Part shown: in pieces, positions 27,860 to 37,059 of the stretch
Layout: every line of letters starts with the position of its first letter
Position numbering within the stretch: the first letter of the stretch is position 1
DNA from: Candidatus Phycosocius spiralis
GTDB lineage: Bacteria > Pseudomonadota > Alphaproteobacteria > Caulobacterales > Aquidulcibacteraceae
NCBI RefSeq assembly: GCF_030158815.1
Contig: NZ_BPFZ01000015.1
Coordinates: 1-64,000, forward strand
Direction of reading: 5' to 3'
DNA: 64,000 nucleotides
Made by a program: the position numbers and the translations under genes
Notes under the pieces: model-generated
What the model was told of the DNA's origin: nothing
What the model saw: the letters and a program-made list of their open reading frames with translations, nothing else
Databases searched by the model: none

Positions 27860-29254
27860 ATGCAAACCGATTATCTGATTGTGGGTGCAGGGGCGGTCGG
27901 TCTTGCATTCGCCGATACGTTGTTGGAGCAATCCGACGCCCACATAACAATAGTAGATCGTCACGGCAAACCAGGTGGTCATTGGAACGATGCCTATAGT
28001 TTTGTGACCTTGCATCAACCTTCTGCTTTTTATGGGGTGAATTCCATACCCCTGGGCCAAGACCGCATTGACCAAACTGGGGTTAATCAGGGCCTATACG
28101 AACTTGCTTCAGGCCCTGAAGTAAGTGGCTATTTCGAGAAAGTGATGAACCAGCGCCTGTTGGCAAGCGGGCGTGTTAACTATTTCCCGATGGCAAATTA
28201 TTTGGGTGAAGGGCGTTTTGTATCTCTGCTGTCGGGCAAAGAAACCCAGCTTTTGATCAAGAAGAAAACCGTTGATGCCACCTTTTTTGGTACGACGGTG
28301 CCGTCCACGCACAAGCCGCAGTTTGTTGTTGAACCAGGCGTGGACTTTGTGCCTCTCAATGAGCTACCTCATTTGTGGAAGCGCAGTCAAACCATGCCCA
28401 AGCATTTTGTAATCGTTGGTGCTGGCAAGACCGGGATGGACGCAGCATGCTGGCTTTTGGCGTCAGGCGCTGACCCAGAGGCAATCAGTTGGATCATGCC
28501 GCGCGATTCTTGGCTGCTCAATCGCCGTAAAACCCAACCAGGTATCGACTTCTTTGACGAAACCATCGGCGGTCAAGCCGATATGATGGAAGCTTGTGCA
28601 TTGGCGCATGATGTTGACGATTTGTTTGACCGTTTGGAAGCATGTGGTGTTATGCTGCGGATTGATCCAAACGTGCGCCCAAGTGTCCATCGCTATGCCA
28701 CTGTCTCAACCGGTGAAGTCGCACAATTGGCCAAGATCAAGCATGTGATCCGTAAGGGCCGTGTCACCACCATAAGCCCGTCTTTGGTGGTGCTAGAAGG
28801 CGGGCAGGAGAGTTTTGGTGAAAACACCCTCTTCATCGATTGTTCGGCCAGTGCAGTGGAGGATCGCCCTACGGTGCCTGTGTTCCAAGGTCATTTGATC
28901 GTGCCACAAATGATACGCATTCCTCAGCCCACCTTTAGCGCGGCACTGACGGCCTATGTTGAGGTAAATTATGGCGATGATACTACAAAAAATGGCCTAT
29001 GTGGATCGGTTCCCTTGCCCCGGACGTTAGATGCTTATCCTCGTGCGGTACTTGGCAATATGATGAACCAATTTGCGTGGAATCAAGATCCCAAATTACG
29101 CGAATGGATACGCCAATCTCGACTGGATGGCTTTGGCAAACTCATCGCCGCAATAGACCCAGATGACGCTCATCGAACAACAGTGTTGAAGAAGTTTCGC
29201 AAGTTCGCCATGCCAGCTGCCGCTAATCTATCCAAAATGATCCCGCCATCTTAA
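27860..29254 (+). CDS. Flavin-dependent monooxygenase-like oxidoreductase
   Basis: The 464-residue protein has two Rossmann motifs: an FAD-binding one at the N-terminus (LIVGAGAVGLAFADTLLE) and a second, probably for NADPH, near residue 180 (FVIVGAGKTGMDAACWLL). Between them lies GGHWNDAYSFVTLHQPSAFYGV, which resembles the flavin-containing monooxygenase layout. The substrate is not known. It stands alone, 57 bases after gatA, with only a weak ribosome binding site. Confidence 0.7.
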   Translation: MQTDYLIVGAGAVGLAFADTLLEQSDAHITIVDRHGKPGGHWNDAYSFVTLHQPSAFYGVNSIPLGQDRIDQTGVNQGLYELASGPEVSGYFEKVMNQRLLASGRVNYFPMANYLGEGRFVSLLSGKETQLLIKKKTVDATFFGTTVPSTHKPQFVVEPGVDFVPLNELPHLWKRSQTMPKHFVIVGAGKTGMDAACWLLASGADPEAISWIMPRDSWLLNRRKTQPGIDFFDETIGGQADMMEACALAHDVDDLFDRLEACGVMLRIDPNVRPSVHRYATVSTGEVAQLAKIKHVIRKGRVTTISPSLVVLEGGQESFGENTLFIDCSASAVEDRPTVPVFQGHLIVPQMIRIPQPTFSAALTAYVEVNYGDDTTKNGLCGSVPLPRTLDAYPRAVLGNMMNQFAWNQDPKLREWIRQSRLDGFGKLIAAIDPDDAHRTTVLKKFRKFAMPAAANLSKMIPPS

Positions 29255-30203
29255 CGCGTGACCAAGCCTACTTTGTACAAGATGAAGAGATAAGAGGTGG
29301 CGATTTGGAAAACTGTGTAACTTAACTAGCCAAACCAAGGGCTTGGTAAAAAGTAATGCTCATTGGATATAAGTTTGCACCTAGGGCAAGGGTGATGCGT
29401 CTACTAGGAAACCTACAACCTGAGCACGATCTGGCATATTCCCATAATCAGGGTTGATGCAGGTTGGATCCTTAGTCTTTTTGGGCGAATATGTCATTGT
29501 ATATACCAGCTGCTGTCATTGGTTTGTGAGACTATTGTGTTGCCTGAGTAGCTATCAAGCAACGCCTCTTTGAGGGGCGTAGCATTGGTCGGTTTTTTGC
29601 GATAGCGTAAAAGGCTTTCTTGATCGCATTGTTTAGGAATGCGCCAAGACAGAGCAAAAATTTGATTTTACATAACTTTATGTATCCGTGAACCGTCCAA
29701 AGTGATCATGATCGAAGGCTCAATCTGATATAGATTTCTCTCAGGATTGGCATGATCGGCTAATATAGGAGATCGCTGAAATAAGAATTGACGCTGTACA
29801 ATTGCCTCACATTGCGCCCGCCAATCAATCAATGTCGTGACGCGACCTAATAGAATCCACTTTGAATTTCAGCTGCAGAGGGAAGGCTTTGATGTTTGTC
29901 AATCCTTTTAGGTAAAGTTTGAGCCCCCAGATCATGCTTTGCCACCGATTACCCCTAGATATTGGTCATTTAATGAAAATAGATGCAAGTAACACATTTA
30001 GACATTCGGCTTGAACCAAGTTAAGTCGCCCTCTAAGTTGTCATGTTTTTTGGCAGTCAATCGGGATAAATGTTTGCCACATTGGTTTAGTCTTAAGCAA
30101 TCTGATCACATAATGGGGTGTAACTGTCACCGGCCACATATTTTAATTGGGGCAAATATTAAATTGGGTTGGTAGAGGAAGTGCAAGCTAGGGAGCTAAA
30201 TCG
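29255..30203. other. 949-base stretch without a convincing intact gene
   Basis: AT-rich and with stops in all frames at short intervals. The only protein-like part is on the minus strand at about 29668-29862: 65 codons without ATG, ending in a stop, whose translation (RAQCEAIVQRQFLFQRSPIL, then IEPSIMITLDGSRIHKVM) looks real. It may be a gene relic or a small TTG-started gene. A GC-rich hairpin lies near 29568-29580. I see no tRNA, repeat array or transposase. Confidence 0.45.
29668..29862 (-). pseudogene. Possible coding remnant, unrecognised
   Basis: The minus-strand frame is open for 65 codons and lacks an ATG; a TTG is available near codon 13. The composition (LIDWRAQCEAIVQRQF, ADHANPERNLYQIEPS, MITLDGSRIHKVM) looks like protein rather than noise. 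I do not recognise the family. Confidence 0.25.
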
Positions 30204-30848
30204 ATGAAATTATATGGAAGGGACTTAAGTCCTTTTGTGCAACGGGTCAAAATGCAAATTGCGGCCAAGGGCTTAGCGGTAGAGTATTTGCCACCCCCAG
30301 GTGGCGGCATGAAAAGTGAAGAGTTTTTGGCGATCAATCCGATCGGTAAGATTCCCTGCTTGATCACCGAGGCTGGTTCGTCCTTGCCAGAGTCAGAAGT
30401 CATTCTCGAATTTCTTGAAGATGCCTATCCAAAGCCCGCTTTGCGTCCGCGCAAGCCTGAAGAACGTGCGCAGGTGCGCCTGATTTCGCGCATCAATGAC
30501 ATTTATTTAGGCCCCGCTATGGGTAAAGTATTCGCCCTTTTGGGGCCGGGGAAAAGCCCTGAAGCGATTGCCGCTGTACTTCATGACGTCAATGTGGCTC
30601 TGGGCCATTTAGACCATGTGATGTCAGGCAAGAAGCACGCAGCTAGCAACAAATTCACCTTGGCCGATTGCGCCATCACGCCCAGCCTGTTCTTTGTGGT
30701 TCGCCTTTTGCCGAATCTGGGCGTTAAAGCACCACTCAAACCTTTTAAGAAATTAGCCAAATACTGGAAAAGCCGCGAAAAAGATGCCGTAAGCGTCACT
30801 GCCCTTTCAGAGATGAGCGCGGCGATGAAAGATCGGTTTGGCATGTAA
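30204..30848 (+). CDS. Glutathione S-transferase family protein
   Basis: The 214-residue protein has an N-terminal thioredoxin-like domain (LYGRDLSPFVQRVKM, then the cis-Pro loop GKIPCLI and the PESEVILEFLEDAYP glutathione-binding turn) and an all-helical C-terminal domain (about 88-210) with the FTLADCAITPSLFF motif that caps the hydrophobic core. It would conjugate or reduce electrophiles with glutathione in the cytoplasm; the substrate is unknown. GGGAG eight bases before the ATG supports the start. It converges on the DUF3089 gene. Confidence 0.88.
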   Translation: MKLYGRDLSPFVQRVKMQIAAKGLAVEYLPPPGGGMKSEEFLAINPIGKIPCLITEAGSSLPESEVILEFLEDAYPKPALRPRKPEERAQVRLISRINDIYLGPAMGKVFALLGPGKSPEAIAAVLHDVNVALGHLDHVMSGKKHAASNKFTLADCAITPSLFFVVRLLPNLGVKAPLKPFKKLAKYWKSREKDAVSVTALSEMSAAMKDRFGM

Positions 30849-30863
30849 ATTTTGGCTTTTGGC

Positions 30864-32036
30864 TTAAGGTACATCCGGCTTGATTGGTGCTGGGCGAGTA
30901 TTGAGTGAATCCATAGCATCCACTCTGGTTTTGACGTCGCCTGCTAAGGCTGCATAGAACAAATTATAGCCAGTGATCTTATAGAATGTTCCTAACTCAA
31001 ACCGTGGTTTTGTAAGAGCAGCAGGGCGGTTGACCTCAACCCACAACAGATTTCTGCGACAAATTGCTCCAGTTTCTGCGGGCAATAAGGCGGGCTCCGT
31101 GCCCCGTTCTAATCCACTAGCAGCTGCAGAACCGCGATTGCTAATGGCAGGGGCATTGGGTCGGTTAATCGACCCCGTTAAAGGGTTGACACAAGCAATT
31201 GCCTGCCCGTTTAAGGCCCGATAGCCGGTTTCAGGTGTCCAGATTGTTGACCTTTGCTTGATAATCTTCTCGCCCCAATCATCCCCCCCATCCAACTCGA
31301 TGAAGGCTAGCATACATCGGGTTTGTTGAGCATTTTGACATGGTTTTGGAAAACTCGTTTGGGCAGCACTGCCTTGATAAAGTGATGTAGGTACGGCTTG
31401 ATCAATAAAATAGGTCGCGGCCAATTTCGGGCCCAAATCTCCTTTTTCCAAGAGGAGACGCAATAAATGCAGGCCGCCTTGACCAATACCAACCAAAACA
31501 AACGGTCGGGCGGGATTACGGGCCTGGCGGAAGGTGTCAAAGGCACGCGCCACATCCTGATAGGCAAGATCCAGTGCTTCATGGCTATCGTCACGCTGGG
31601 ACAGAAGTGCGAACAATACCGCTTGGCGATAGCGTGGGACCCATAAAGGCCCCGCCGATGCGAAGGGCTCACCATGATTGGGTAAACCAATTGTTTCCAA
31701 ACGTGTGCGTGAGCTTGTGTCGGAAATATCCATGTTCCAGCCGGTATTACCTGACCATGCGGTCGTGGGATGGATCAAAAAAACATCGGCTTTTCCAAAA
31801 TTGGCTGGGCGCAGTGCAGTTTGCCGGGGCATGGTACGGGTTTCTTGTGGACGAGATGCCCAAGCGGCCGCATCACTATAATCGGGGGGTGGTGGTGGCT
31901 CATCCACCTGAAAAGGCACTGCAGGCTCGATCAGTTCACGAAACAAATTGTCGCGCATGAAATATGCTGTCAGCGAAACCAAAGTTAGAAGGCCAAGGAT
32001 CCCAGACACAAATATTCGCCACCAATGGTGTTTCAT
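30864..32036 (-). CDS. DUF3089 alpha/beta-hydrolase-like membrane protein, nucleophile missing
   Basis: This 390-residue protein has an N-terminal membrane anchor (about 7-27), a Pro-rich linker (EPPPPPD) and a DUF3089 domain starting at ADVFLIHPTTAW. In family members I recall, the nucleophile elbow reads GHSQGS before LHLLRLL. Here the same place reads GIGQGG before LHLLRLL (residues 183-188), so the catalytic Ser is Gly185. The rest of the domain is intact, which suggests a non-catalytic relative rather than a decayed gene. It probably sits in the inner membrane facing the periplasm. Its function is unknown. Confidence 0.75.
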   Translation of the reverse strand: MKHHWWRIFVSGILGLLTLVSLTAYFMRDNLFRELIEPAVPFQVDEPPPPPDYSDAAAWASRPQETRTMPRQTALRPANFGKADVFLIHPTTAWSGNTGWNMDISDTSSRTRLETIGLPNHGEPFASAGPLWVPRYRQAVLFALLSQRDDSHEALDLAYQDVARAFDTFRQARNPARPFVLVGIGQGGLHLLRLLLEKGDLGPKLAATYFIDQAVPTSLYQGSAAQTSFPKPCQNAQQTRCMLAFIELDGGDDWGEKIIKQRSTIWTPETGYRALNGQAIACVNPLTGSINRPNAPAISNRGSAAASGLERGTEPALLPAETGAICRRNLLWVEVNRPAALTKPRFELGTFYKITGYNLFYAALAGDVKTRVDAMDSLNTRPAPIKPDVP

Positions 32037-32496
32037 GGGGTTTGTCCAAAGCAGGCTGGTTTAAAGACTTGAATGCACATCGCCCATGGTCATCGCTTAA
32101 GCCAAGTGTTCCAATTAATGGTTGCGTGTCGCCAAGACATATAAATTCCTAAGCTATCGTCCATCTTCCCGGGTGATCTGGGTGGCATAACAATGCTGTA
32201 TACACCAAAAAAACAAATGGCTTTATCAAGCCAATGCTTTCATCTTTCATGCCAGCTTAGGGGCCTTACAAACCCTGATAAGTGCATTCTTATAGCCATA
32301 CCTAGTTCTCAAGTGCTTGTGAACCCGAAGCAAACACTATGTCTACCCACAGCGTCACTAACATGGAGCAAGATCGATAAAGACCGAGCAAGCCACCATA
32401 GAATTTAGATCAAATAGGATTAACATGGCAGAGGCCTATAAGATTGACACTCTATCCTAAATTGGCCAAAAACCTTCAAATCATCTAGGATTTGGT
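32037..32496. other. 460-base intergenic stretch, nothing identified
   Basis: This is the region between the ends of two leftward genes: upstream of the DUF3089 gene and downstream of the GH18-NodB-GT2 gene. Short frames exist, but none looks like protein or has a ribosome binding site. It should contain the DUF3089 promoter. Confidence 0.4.
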
Positions 32497-35400
32497 TCAT
32501 GTAGTTGCATTTTCTAGTTTGACGCGTCCAGTTCGCTCCAATTTGCCCCAGCCCGTCCATAGACCGGTAATTGCTGAAAAAAACGCCTTAATGACAACAG
32601 AATACATGATTTGCCGATAGACAATGCGTTGTATCACCAACAAAAATACAGGGTAATTTTTGGCCTGCTTTTCTAGGCGATAAGCAATGAAACCACACCC
32701 GATATCAACCATCAAGAAGCCAACCCAATAAAAAGACATTAAAATCAAATCGGTTTGGGTAGCAGCTATTCCATGTTGATGGACTTTATTCATTGTACCT
32801 ATCAAACTGAGAACCAACATTAAATCAATGAGCGGTGATATCAGGGAAAAGATGATCTGAAACAGCCAAGCTTGGGGAAGACCAATTAAGGCCAAGCCCT
32901 TTGGCTTCATGTCCTTAAAGATAGATCGATGCTTCCAAAGGCATTGCAAAGTACCAAACGCCCAGCGAAATCGTTGTTTCTCCAACGCCTTGAAGCTTTC
33001 AGGTGCTTCAGTCCAAGCATAAGCATCATCATCGTAAATCACTTTCCAGCCCTTTCGTTGGATAGCGATCGTTAGATCTTGGTCTTCAGCTATGGTGTCC
33101 TCGGGATAATGATTTACACTTGTCAATGCAGCTTTACGCCAAGCCCCCACCGCACCGGGAACAACAGTAATTGCATCAAATCCAGCTAATGCTCGACGTT
33201 CCAGGTTCTGGGCAGTGACATACTCAATCGCTTGCCATTTGGTCACGAGATTATTGGCGTTTCCAACCATTGCATTGCCCGCTACGGCACCGATACTTTC
33301 ATCTTCAAACCAGCGAACCAGTTTGGCAATCGTTGACTTCTCAAACTGTGTGTCTGCATCCAGGGCGACAATAACTTTCCCATTTGCACATTTGAGCGCC
33401 TTATTCAATGCACTCGCTTTTCCTCCATTTTCAAAATCGAGCAGGGTGATTTTGGGTTCATGGGCGAATTTGTCTCTGACGATTTGAGACGTTCGATCGG
33501 TTGAGCCATCGTTGGCAATGATTATTTCAATATTCGCATTCTCACTTTGCAAAACTCGTTCAATTGATGAGGCAATTACTTTCTCTTCGTTATAGGCTGG
33601 AATAATTACGCTTACAAACAAATCTGGATTAATGTTTGGGGGAATAAGATCGCGAGATTTTATTTTTTGTCGGATCGCTAAAATTGTGAGAGCTAAAGCC
33701 CGCACGATGCCTAGCATGATCGCGATGATAAACAGTATTTTAAGGCTAAATTTAACAGAAGCTACTAGTAAAAAAACACCAATATCTTCTCTTACAGAGG
33801 CTAAATCTTCTCCTTTTACTTTTGGCATGATCTCGTGGGTTGGTCTGCCCATTAATTGGGACACTGTGACAAATCGATAGCCTTTAGCGCGAAGGGCTTC
33901 AATGATCAGCGGTAGGGCTTTTACGGTTTGCTCTCGATCTCCGCCACTATCGTGCAATAAAATGATCTGCCCGCTTCTGTCTGCGTTGGCTGACATAACT
34001 TGATGGAGCGTGGAGTGAACAATAAACTCCACACCTGGCTTGAGCCAATCCCCAGGATCGACATGCAACCCAACATTTGTGTAACCAAGATTTTGAGCAT
34101 TTAGGGCTGGAATTAACTCATTTGGTGTGGTTGGTTCAGCATCGCCAAAATATGGAGCTCGAAATAAATTCATCGCTCGCCCTGTATAGGCTTCGACTAA
34201 TCTTTCAGTGAGGTTTAATTCTATTTTTGTTCCTTCTTCTGTCACATTTGCAAGGTTTGGATGGGTGTAAGAATGGTTTCCAATTTCGTGGCCTTCTTCG
34301 ATGATGCGATTGAGAATGGGAGCGTGAAGAAGCGCATTTTCGCCAATGACAAAAAATGTGGCCTGGGCTTTTTCCTTTTTTAGAATGTCTAGAATTTTAG
34401 GAGTCCAGACCCCATCTGGACCGTCATCGAAGGTTAGAGCTAATAAATGATCCCCCCCCATTTTCCGATTGATAACATAAGGTGTTGGGAGTGATTGAAA
34501 GGTTTCATTCACGATCAAGCCATCTTTATTGTATTGAACTTGTCTTCGACCGAGTTTGGGTACTTCGCTTATGCGGAATACCTCACCATTACCTTCTACT
34601 TCAACATTACTGACTGATTGCAGCGTTGATAGGTCTGGCCGATTGTTTGTGCCTATCGTTTTCATCACATTCCAAATGGATGGATCTTCTGACCCAAGTC
34701 GCCAAAGAGCGATGCCCGAAACTCCCGCTGTTTCAGCGGCTTTAACTTGATTATAAAAGCTACTGGCATCTAACAGCCAGACTTGATGAGGCACTCCTGC
34801 CTCTTCATAGTTAAAGCTTGAATTGCCGATTTCAGGGTCAAATTGTATCGCTGCAGCATTATCATGTGCGTTAAGCCAAGCTTCTTCGATTGTGTTGGCT
34901 TGCGCCTCTGTTTTCCTATGTCCATCATGGGCCCAATCATAGGCATAATTTCCAATAGCCACGATCGTTTTGTCAGAACCAATGGCCTTGATGGCTTTGT
35001 TTAAGCCCTGTACGAACCAGCTTTGTGAAGCTATTGGTCCGGCTGGGCCACCAACCCAATGTTGATCATAATCCATAAGAATGATTTTGTCACAAATTCT
35101 GGAATATGATTTTAAATCCCATTGATCGTCTGCCACAGGCACAGTAATCGCGAGCAAAAGCTGATTGATGATCAATTCTTTTTTTGCTTCTTTTAAAAAA
35201 ATTGGATAAATTTGGTGTAGCTCTTTTGGGAAATCTTCGAAGTCAAATACAATACCAGAAAAATGATGTTGAACCGCGTAATTTTTGATTTCGATTATAA
35301 ATTTTTTTCGAAATACCGGATCTTTAAAAATCTTAGATAGTGTTACTATGTCCCATTTTTCATGACTCAAGTTTTGTATCATCAAAAGTCTTTTAGGGGG

Positions 35401-35844
35401 GTGTGTGGTGCTGGCAATCAAAGCATTCAGTTTCATGTCTGGTATAATGGATAATCTTGGTGCTTGATCCGATAATTGACCTTGCGCCGAAATCAGCCAG
35501 TCCAGATTGTCGATATTTTTAACAAGTGATGCGAAGGAGACGTCATCTTGTGGAATATAAAATCCAATTTTTGTTGGATTAGCTTGTCTTTTGGCATGCG
35601 ATGGCTTTGGAAGCCAGTTGGTGTAGTTAATTAACTTCTGATGCAAATGATTGATGTGCTGCGTGATGGTTAGTGGATATGGCCTTTCGAAACTGAGTTG
35701 CATCTCATTTGGGATAGGGACCACGATCAAAGTCCAAATGAACATAGCAAAAAGGATCAAGATAACCAACAGTCCACCCAGCAAGCCCGACACAGTTAAT
35801 TTTAACCTTTTGCCACTTGCATCGTAGAAAATTGGCTTGCTCAT
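32497..35844 (-). CDS. Three-domain GH18 - polysaccharide deacetylase - GT2 glycosyltransferase
   Basis: This 1115-residue membrane protein starts with an N-terminal anchor (about 20-43). A GH18 chitinase-like domain (about 90-400) follows, with the acid/base Glu203 in IVFDFEDF. The NodB-type deacetylase (about 462-665) has TFDDGPDG (Asp473-474) and the metal-binding HSYTH (His524, His528). Membrane segments lie near 690-725. The processive family 2 glycosyltransferase (about 740-970) has IIPAYNEE, ANDGSTDRT, ALDADT, an acidic AEDQD and QRFRW (957-961). Several C-terminal membrane helices end the protein. The set suggests synthesis, partial deacetylation and trimming of an N-acetylglucosamine polymer in one protein. 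The gene is AT-rich compared with its neighbours, which may point to transfer. GAGGTGA lies seven bases before the ATG. Confidence 0.85.
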   Translation of the reverse strand: MSKPIFYDASGKRLKLTVSGLLGGLLVILILFAMFIWTLIVVPIPNEMQLSFERPYPLTITQHINHLHQKLINYTNWLPKPSHAKRQANPTKIGFYIPQDDVSFASLVKNIDNLDWLISAQGQLSDQAPRLSIIPDMKLNALIASTTHPPKRLLMIQNLSHEKWDIVTLSKIFKDPVFRKKFIIEIKNYAVQHHFSGIVFDFEDFPKELHQIYPIFLKEAKKELIINQLLLAITVPVADDQWDLKSYSRICDKIILMDYDQHWVGGPAGPIASQSWFVQGLNKAIKAIGSDKTIVAIGNYAYDWAHDGHRKTEAQANTIEEAWLNAHDNAAAIQFDPEIGNSSFNYEEAGVPHQVWLLDASSFYNQVKAAETAGVSGIALWRLGSEDPSIWNVMKTIGTNNRPDLSTLQSVSNVEVEGNGEVFRISEVPKLGRRQVQYNKDGLIVNETFQSLPTPYVINRKMGGDHLLALTFDDGPDGVWTPKILDILKKEKAQATFFVIGENALLHAPILNRIIEEGHEIGNHSYTHPNLANVTEEGTKIELNLTERLVEAYTGRAMNLFRAPYFGDAEPTTPNELIPALNAQNLGYTNVGLHVDPGDWLKPGVEFIVHSTLHQVMSANADRSGQIILLHDSGGDREQTVKALPLIIEALRAKGYRFVTVSQLMGRPTHEIMPKVKGEDLASVREDIGVFLLVASVKFSLKILFIIAIMLGIVRALALTILAIRQKIKSRDLIPPNINPDLFVSVIIPAYNEEKVIASSIERVLQSENANIEIIIANDGSTDRTSQIVRDKFAHEPKITLLDFENGGKASALNKALKCANGKVIVALDADTQFEKSTIAKLVRWFEDESIGAVAGNAMVGNANNLVTKWQAIEYVTAQNLERRALAGFDAITVVPGAVGAWRKAALTSVNHYPEDTIAEDQDLTIAIQRKGWKVIYDDDAYAWTEAPESFKALEKQRFRWAFGTLQCLWKHRSIFKDMKPKGLALIGLPQAWLFQIIFSLISPLIDLMLVLSLIGTMNKVHQHGIAATQTDLILMSFYWVGFLMVDIGCGFIAYRLEKQAKNYPVFLLVIQRIVYRQIMYSVVIKAFFSAITGLWTGWGKLERTGRVKLENATT

Positions 35845-36027
35845 TTCTAAATCACCTCATCATTTTTCCTTGTGATCTTGATCTAGGGCTAAATTATGTT
35901 TCATGCATGTCCTATCAATTGGCCAACTAACAACCGTTTGGGCTACCCAATGATCAAAGGAAAAGATTGACACTATGCACGGATCCCAACACGGGCGACA
36001 AACAGGATTTTGCTGTCTGATATTTTT

Positions 36028-37059
36028 CTAAGCCCGAAAAACAAACGCGTCAGCAGCTTCAACTTGAACGTCGACCTTATCCCCGATCTTAGGGGCGCTG
36101 GCGGCTTGGCATAGGGCTGTGATGTGGGTGGCTGGGTCGGTAATGGCATTCAGGCTTATGGTTACAAAACGGCCAACCCCACGCACATCGGTGACAACAA
36201 AACTGCCCGTTTGTTTGCGAGTAAAGCTTGTGGCTTCTGGGCGAGCGCATAGACGGACTGGGCCAACAAGAGCGGTTTCAAATCCGCCAACCGGTGTTTC
36301 AACCCGACCATTATTCGCGCATGCGGACAAGGTCCAGAGCGGCCCTAAAGCTCGTGCGGCTTCTAGGGATTTGGGGGCTTGATAAACTGCACGTGGCAGC
36401 CCGCTTTGCACAATGCGACCCTTCTCTAAAATGGCAACGTTATCGGCGACGCCAAGGGCTTCTTGGGTATCGTGGCTGACGATTAAGGCGGCAACCCCTG
36501 CTTCTCGTAGGGTTTTGAGCATGCTTGTCTGAAGTTCAAGGCGTAAATGGGGGTCAAGTCCACTAAAGGGTTCATCCATCAATATAGCTTTTGGTTCTGG
36601 GGCCAAGGCACGGGCTAGGGCAACGCGCTGTTGCTCACCACCTGATAATTCATGGGGATAGGCACTTGCCCGATCCCTAAGGCCAACTTGTTCCAACCAT
36701 TTGGATGCTAGGGCACGGCGCTGCGCTGGATTGGTGTCGCGCAGGCCGAAAGCAACATTGGCTAAGGTCGTCAGATGCGGGAAAAGGGCAAAGTCTTGAA
36801 ACACCATGCCTAATGGACGCTTTTCGGGGGGCATGACGAAGTTGGTGTCACTAACAAGCAAACCATTGGCAAAAACCTGCCCGCTTTGTATGGTTTCAAG
36901 GCCTGCGAGGACCCGCAACAGCGTGCTTTTCCCTGAGCCAGATTGGCCCAATAATGCTAGGACCTTGCCAGGCTCAAGCCCAAGACTAACCTCATCCAAG
37001 GCTTTCACCTCCCCAAAGGTTCGGCTGATCGCGCGGGCTTCTAAGACAAAATTGGTCAT
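36028..37059 (-). CDS. Iron(III) ABC transporter ATP-binding protein (FbpC-like)
   Basis: The 343-residue ATPase energises the importer. Walker A is GQSGSGKST, the signature is LSGGEQQRVALARAL, and Walker B with the catalytic Glu is AILMDEPFSGLD. The switch His is in IVSHDTQEA. A TOBE-like C-terminal domain begins near residue 240. The ATG at 37059 overlaps the permease stop by four bases and gives the standard N-terminus, although the frame is open further upstream. It is the last gene of a leftward operon of binding protein, permease and ATPase. Confidence 0.9.
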   Translation of the reverse strand: MTNFVLEARAISRTFGEVKALDEVSLGLEPGKVLALLGQSGSGKSTLLRVLAGLETIQSGQVFANGLLVSDTNFVMPPEKRPLGMVFQDFALFPHLTTLANVAFGLRDTNPAQRRALASKWLEQVGLRDRASAYPHELSGGEQQRVALARALAPEPKAILMDEPFSGLDPHLRLELQTSMLKTLREAGVAALIVSHDTQEALGVADNVAILEKGRIVQSGLPRAVYQAPKSLEAARALGPLWTLSACANNGRVETPVGGFETALVGPVRLCARPEATSFTRKQTGSFVVTDVRGVGRFVTISLNAITDPATHITALCQAASAPKIGDKVDVQVEAADAFVFRA

